Positions 58,961 through 64,000 of a stretch of DNA of 64,000 bases are shown here, piece by piece. The notes below the pieces were generated by a model, which saw only the letters and a list, made by a program, of their open reading frames with translations, was not told the origin of the DNA and did no database searches. Within the stretch, counting starts at the first letter, position 1. Every line of letters starts with the position of its first letter. This DNA comes from Saururus chinensis (Eukaryota > Streptophyta > Magnoliopsida > Piperales > Saururaceae): assembly GCA_035235625.1 (NCBI GenBank), contig CP141143.1, positions 18,707,092-18,771,091 on the forward strand, read 5' to 3'. The position numbers were made by a program, and so were the translations under genes.

Positions 58961-60502
58961 TATTATGGGCTGTTTGAAGATTCAATAGACATTAATCCGA
59001 AAAGCATAGTAAAATCTATTTCGAAGCAATGATGTATAACTATGAACTACAAGAAATGCTAGCGTGTAGGTAAAACAAAGTTATGATATTTATAGAATCA
59101 TGTTTATGAAAACACAATTTTTGAAGATGACATGTTATTGGCCACATGAGGCATAAACAATTGTATGCAAAAAAAAACACACGACTTGTTTACCTATCAT
59201 GTGACCATGAACACGCTGATTATAAAGCTCAATATTACGAAAACACAACTAGTAATATTTTTGTGTTCTTAGGAACACTACTTCTTAACTTGTTATTTAA
59301 TCTTTTGAATATTAACTAGTTAAAATCTGGTTGTACAGGTAAAACACCTAACCATCTTTACTTTTAGAAACTCCAAGACAAGTGAAAGACTTAATAGGCC
59401 ACTTGATAGTGTTTTTTGTTCTATTTTTAAATTGAATAAGATTTATTCTAAAGAAATCCATTCAAAATGCCCATGTGGCCGACTCATTTGAGACTACATC
59501 AAAGAAAAACAAAAGACTTTGATAAACAGGAGATGTCCAATAAAGAATAGAACATAGTAGTTAGAGGTGATTGCTTTCACCTTCAACTTTTGCATTTCAT
59601 TTGCTAAATATCTTGTGATTCACTCTTATTCTTTGTTAAAGATTGTAACTCATTTATGACCAATATCATCACCAAGTTTGAGACAAAAGAAATAACTGGC
59701 CATACAAGGCATGTGACATGTAAACAATTTTAAAACAGTTGACTTGCAAAATGAGGTGGTCATAAGTACCAGTAGGTTTTTTTCAATGGCGAGTCTTAAC
59801 TATTGGTACATGAATTGTTGCTTTTCAAATCATATATTTTTTTCTTACATTTGGAACATGATAGATACTACATGTCTATATTCTTATTAAAGGATATGAT
59901 GCAGGCTTCTACCATGTGATTTTCGCCTGGCGGTTTTCATCAACAACAAATTCCAATTTTTATTCGGCAATTGGCAGCCTCCCTCACTTCATCGGCGATC
60001 ACTCTTCTCTAATTTTTGTTCAAAAATTTCTAACTACATAAACTATTTATCCCTATGAAATGAGATCAAGATGACATTGCAACTCAAAAAATGAATCTTG
60101 AGGGACTATCCAAGGAGAGCATGACTAATTCGGCGATTGTCAGCCTCCCTCACTTCATCGGCGATCGCTCTTCTCTGATTTTTGTCCAAAAATTTCTAAC
60201 CACATAAACTATTTATCCCTACGAAAGGAGATCAAGATGACATTGTAACTCAAAAAATGAATCTTGAGGGATTATCCAGGGAGAACATGACTATATAATA
60301 ATGGAGAAGAATGTAAATGCCAAGGAAGGACACTATAGAATAGCCATGATAGGCTCCTACCCTATTGTGCAAAGAGAGACTCTAGTATGGTTTTTTATAT
60401 GCAAGTTTTATTATGTAGAACATCTTATGTAAGCATGTACACGATCTTAGAGGTTTTTATCCATGACTTGATGAACAATTGTATCAATAACAAATATTGG
60501 TG
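58961..60502. other. Intergenic; contains a 166-bp tandem duplication
   Basis: No exon recognised. 59963-60294 is two copies of a 166-bp unit beginning TTCGGC (59963 and 60129) and ending AGAACATGACTA. The remaining sequence is AT-rich and could be decayed 3' Mutator-like sequence. Confidence 0.45.
59963..60294. repeat. Tandem duplication, 166 bp
   Basis: GCAGCCTCCCTCACTTCATC / GTCAGCCTCCCTCACTTCAT, CTAAC-ACATAAACTATTTAT and GAGATCAAGATGACATTG occur in both copies at the same offset. The copies differ at roughly one position in fifteen by eye. Confidence 0.88.
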
Positions 60503-61372
60503 ATTATCGTGTTATCAATAACACGTTATGATGAATATCATGTTATCGATAATACACTATGATGAATATCCTATTATAGTATATGTGATATATCGTATTA
60601 TCATTAACATATATTGTTGCCATATCATGTTATCAATAACACGCTATGGCTAAGATCGTGTTATTGATAACACACTTTGGCTAATATCGTATATGTGATA
60701 TAGAGGATATCATACTGTATTGTATTATTAATAACATGTATTATTGGCATATCGTGTTATTGATAACACGCTATGACGAATATTGTGTTATCGATAACAT
60801 GTTATGATGAATATTATGTTATAGTATATGCGATATAAAGGAAAATAAATAACACGTCTTGTTGGCATATTGTGTTATCGATAACACGCTATTGCGAATA
60901 TCGTGTTATTGATAATATGCTATAGCGAATATCATGTTATCAATAACACGCTATGACGAATATTATATTATAATATATGCGACATAAAGGAAAATAAATA
61001 ACACGTCTTGTTGGCATATCGTGTTATCAATAATATGCTCTGCCAAATATCGTGTTATCAATAACACGCTATGGCGAATATCATGTTATTGATAATACAC
61101 TATAGTGAATATCGTGTTATTGATAACAAGCTTAGGTGAATATCGTATTATCGTATATGCGATATATGGGATATCGTAACATATTGTATTATCAATAACA
61201 TGCATTGTTGGCATATCATGTTATTGATAACACGCTATGGCGAATATCGTGTTATCGTATATACGATAAAGAGAATATCATATTATGGGTTGTCAGCTCA
61301 AAGAATACATATCGTATTATTAAAAATATATTTTATTGACATACCGTATTATCGTATATGTGATATGGATTA
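60503..61372. repeat. Satellite-like array of TATCGATA-centred palindromes
   Basis: About twenty units of roughly 30-45 bp, each with a core like ATCGTGTTATCGATAACACG followed by CTATGGCGAATATC. The best core is a perfect 16-bp palindrome GTGTTATCGATAACAC at 60872-60887. The alternatives TTATCAATAA and TTATTGATAA swap the central bases. A longer period of several units is marked by GTATATGCGATATAAAGGAAA (about 60825 and 60975) and TTGTTGGCATATCGTGTT (about 60749, 60860, 61010, 61206). Confidence 0.9.
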
Positions 61373-61750
61373 AGTGTTGGACACAGGCCATGCGGAGCGT
61401 GAGAACTTTGGTTCATTTAGTCGGAGTTATCCTCTCGTTCTCGCATTCTCGGAAGTCTCACGAGTCATGTAGAGTGGATGTACTCTACCCGATTTTCTTC
61501 GGATTCACTGTTACTCCCAACAATCCTTTCTTTTTGCTGCGTCCAATCCCCATTTGTGGCAAGTCTCAAGAGTCCTCTAATTTGTTCTAAACGCAACCCA
61601 ATTTTTCAGATTGTTGGAGCATTCTAATAGAAGACACAATAAAATAAAACACAAATAATAAATAAACAACTTGAAAATATAGTATATCTTTGGAATGACA
61701 ATTTCCCTTGACGACTCATCATATTTTGGAAGCGTTGGATGATCTTTGCG
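61373..61750. other. Intergenic, no gene assigned
   Basis: An 84-codon plus-strand frame (61336-61590) starts within the palindrome array and has no recognised family. Nothing else supported. Confidence 0.3.
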
Positions 61751-61909
61751 TTATCGATTTGGTGTGCGTAACCCTGGATCTACTTTGAGTTCATCCAAAT
61801 TGACCCTTACCGCTTGGATTTGGCTCTTCATAAGTTGAACTTTATCACCAGTAGAGGTTGATGGAGTAGAATCAAACAACTCAGATTTTCTTTTAAGATA
61901 TTTATCCAT
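61751..61909 (-). pseudogene. hAT-type transposase (ZMYM1/TTF-domain-like) N-terminal fragment
   Basis: The minus-strand ATG at 61909 begins MDKYLKRKSELFDS, continues with KVQLMKSQIQA, then VNLDELKVDPGLRTPNR and a stop at 61751 (52 aa). Plant ZMYM1-like hAT-derived proteins begin MDKFLKRKS and have a conserved NLxELxxDPGLRxPI motif just before the TTF zinc-binding domain, which is not found here. The rest is missing or decayed. Length is under a tenth of the usual 700-800 aa. Confidence 0.6.
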
Positions 61910-63662
61910 TGCTGTCAAAACAAAATAACAAAGGTCAATTAATTATTTAAGGCATATATATAAAACACTATATAAATATATAGGTGGGGTTTATCATATG
62001 TCAAAGAGTAATTAATTATTGTTATTTAATATTAGAAAAGTTTCTCCAAACACATCATACAAAGAAGGTCAAAGTACATAAGTTTGAGTTGGGTCAACCA
62101 CACCCTCTATTTATTACTTCAATTATAGTTTGAAGTGTGTGGTTGAAAAGGGGAATACGGGGGAGCCTAGCCATAAGTACTTGAGTAATTGAAACTTGCT
62201 ATGATGTATAACAATAAGATTTAAATTTTGTGTATGGATGGTGGAGCCATGTACAAGACAAAAAAAACAATAATTGACCAACTTTTCTTGACCTAGGTGA
62301 ATCTTTTTAATATTTTAATAATATAAAAGTCACCCCACATTCCAAACAACAAAACAAACACCATTGAGCTAGTCTTCTTAACCCATGTGAAACTTTTTTA
62401 ATATTTTAATTATGTAAGGGCTACCCCACATTCTAAATCAACATAAACAATGATATACTATGAGGTTGGTTGTTGGGTATGAGATTCTTATATTCCAAAT
62501 CAACATAAACAATGAGTCATTGACAAACTATGAAGTTGGTCATTGGGTATGAGATTCTTAAATTCCAAGACACCGAAAGAGATTTTGCTATGTAAATATA
62601 AATAAAAAGATAAACTTTGTATAAGTTTTAAGAGAAAAAATATAAAACAATACCTTAATAAAGCATGAATTAGAAGATGAAGAATTGAACCACTTGGGGG
62701 CTTTATTGCTTAAGAAGAGAGGCTTGTATATGGGCTTGGCTAGTTGGCTGGCTAAAGAAGAGGTTGAAAGAGGATTTTGTGATGTCCTGTGTCCACCATT
62801 GTTGATCGTTTCATGCTGGTGGTTTTGATTTGTTAATTTTTTTTGGGTTATTCTCTGGTTATCTTCTGAGGCAGAAAAGGTGGTGCCTTTTATGGATTTT
62901 TTTATTCTAACGCTTCTGCTTTGGTTATTGATCTGGATTTAGGAATGAGTTGGATAGCTATGTATGGTTTGATTTTTTCACCTTTATGTTATTTGACTTT
63001 TTGATGTGGGTTGCAAATCCAGAATTGGGCTGGAATTGGGGTAATTTGTTCTGGGGCTGGTTTTGGTATGAAGTGTAGTGGGCCCATGGTCATGAAAATT
63101 TAGGATGGTGGTCAATACTTGTAGCCATAGGTCCATCCAATAATTAATCTATAGGGGTTTATTAAAACATGTTAAATTTCAGGGTGTTCAATTGACCACC
63201 CACCTTTCAACATGGATCTGCCAGCGGAGTGAAGGACTGGTGTGCATAACCGAAAAAAGGAAAACCTTGAAGGGGAAAAATTGAAAATTTCAAACAATGG
63301 ATTGATGCAAGGTTTTACAGTATTAAGCTTGCATATTTGCAAACAAGCAAGAAACTTCGATTGCGAGTCCAACACTAATGATTGTGGAAGCGATGAAAAT
63401 CACAAATAGAAGAGTGCAAGAACATATGGAGAGGAGATCAAAGAAGTGGAACAAATTGATGCAAAAAATTCTGATGGTGAAAGTGAAGGATTCACCGTGT
63501 GGAGTTCTAATGGTGACGAAGGCTGCCCGATGCCTGTCCACTGGTGGAGGAAGATTGCATAGTTTATAAGCGTCGGGGAGGATTGGGATGTGAAGGGGAG
63601 GAGTGGCATGAAGCGTGGTAACCCAAGGGAGGCTGATCGTTTATAATTAAACCCTTTGCAAA
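61910..63662. other. AT-rich intergenic; no gene assigned
   Basis: Contains two copies of a short phrase at about 62440-62560 (CCAAATCAACATAAACAATGA...ATGAAGTTGGT-TTGGGTATGAGATTCTTA) and two of TTTTTAATATTTTAAT at about 62303 and 62395. Frames at 63172-63609 on both strands are short and unrecognised. Confidence 0.35.
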
Positions 63663-64000
63663 TGTATAAGGTAATTGTACTAGGATAAGTATTTAAGGGT
63701 TGTCGAACCTCAGAGACAGATGAATTATCACTAAATCTTAAGAGGAATTTGCTGGTTGAAAACTAAAACAAATTTAAACTTCAAATAAGTAAATGAAAGA
63801 AATCAACTAGTTTAAAAACAAGAGATTAATATGATGGAATTTACTTAGGAAATCGAATCCACTATAGAACCATAACAATTCCTTAACTTTTAATCTAAAT
63901 CTAGTGTGAATATGAACAAGTATTCTCAGCTACAAGCTAGAATTACTTCAAAAAGAATCATTAATTAACTTCCATGACATGAACTATCTTCGACAATAGC
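63663..64000 (-). mobile_element. Probable LTR end entering from the right edge
   Basis: The minus strand near 63720 reads a phrase like TCTCTGAGGTTCGACAACCC followed by TTAAATACTTATCC, similar to the TCCCTGTGGATCGACC phrase close to the 3' end of the solo LTR 37690-39123 and of many plant LTRs. Most of the element lies outside the window. Family and boundaries are uncertain. Confidence 0.4.

Overview
This window is plant nuclear DNA from a flowering plant. The evidence is spliced host genes of plant-specific families (an ELF5/WBP11 gene, a tau-class glutathione S-transferase, a HIPL-type exon) set among Ty3/gypsy and Ty1/copia LTR retrotransposon fossils, Mutator-like and hAT-like fragments and a Stowaway-type element. 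The GC-rich GST exons and the CTCCCTCC element termini would suit a monocot or an early-branching angiosperm, but the species cannot be named from sequence alone. There are no bacterial operons, rRNA genes, convincing tRNA genes or CRISPR arrays.

Host genes. (1) 642-799, minus: one exon of a HIPL1/HIPL2-like secreted protein (Cys-rich domain), the rest lying mostly beyond the left edge. (2) 24078-28830, minus: a complete nine-exon ELF5 gene, the plant homologue of the splicing factor WBP11/NpwBP, predicted at 541 aa with all splice phases consistent. (3) 50738-51808, plus: a complete two-exon tau-class GST, 234 aa. No other intact host gene was found.

Repeats. Most of the rest is LTR-retrotransposon debris. 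Nine TG...CA blocks are bounded by 5-bp target-site duplications and have no coding interior, so they are best read as solo LTRs: 5193-9095, 11877-13920, 15871-22120 (carrying 15896-18787 inside it), 30103-35088 (carrying 33080-34935), 35678-37541, 37690-39123 and 42974-47492. They fall into a 2.9-3.9 kb family, a 1.86-2.04 kb family, a 1.4 kb LTR and a 4.5 kb LTR. One old chromovirus (4717-15257, minus) still has both LTRs, PBS, PPT and a chromodomain relic. Another element keeps one LTR (53644-55734), a PPT and a tandem-repeat interior.

The most interesting structure lies inside these LTRs and in one satellite: a 57-bp tandem repeat with a four-unit higher-order period (7681-8513); a conserved cluster of perfect palindromes in every long-LTR copy (for example the 20-bp palindrome at 21004-21023); stem-loops of 10-11 bp in the 2-kb LTR family, two of whose copies differ by a compensatory base pair; and a 0.9-kb array of TATCGATA-centred palindromes at 60503-61372 downstream of a decayed Mutator-like element. 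ELF5 carries a 75-bp duplication across its last splice acceptor, with the intronic copy of the acceptor dinucleotide lost.
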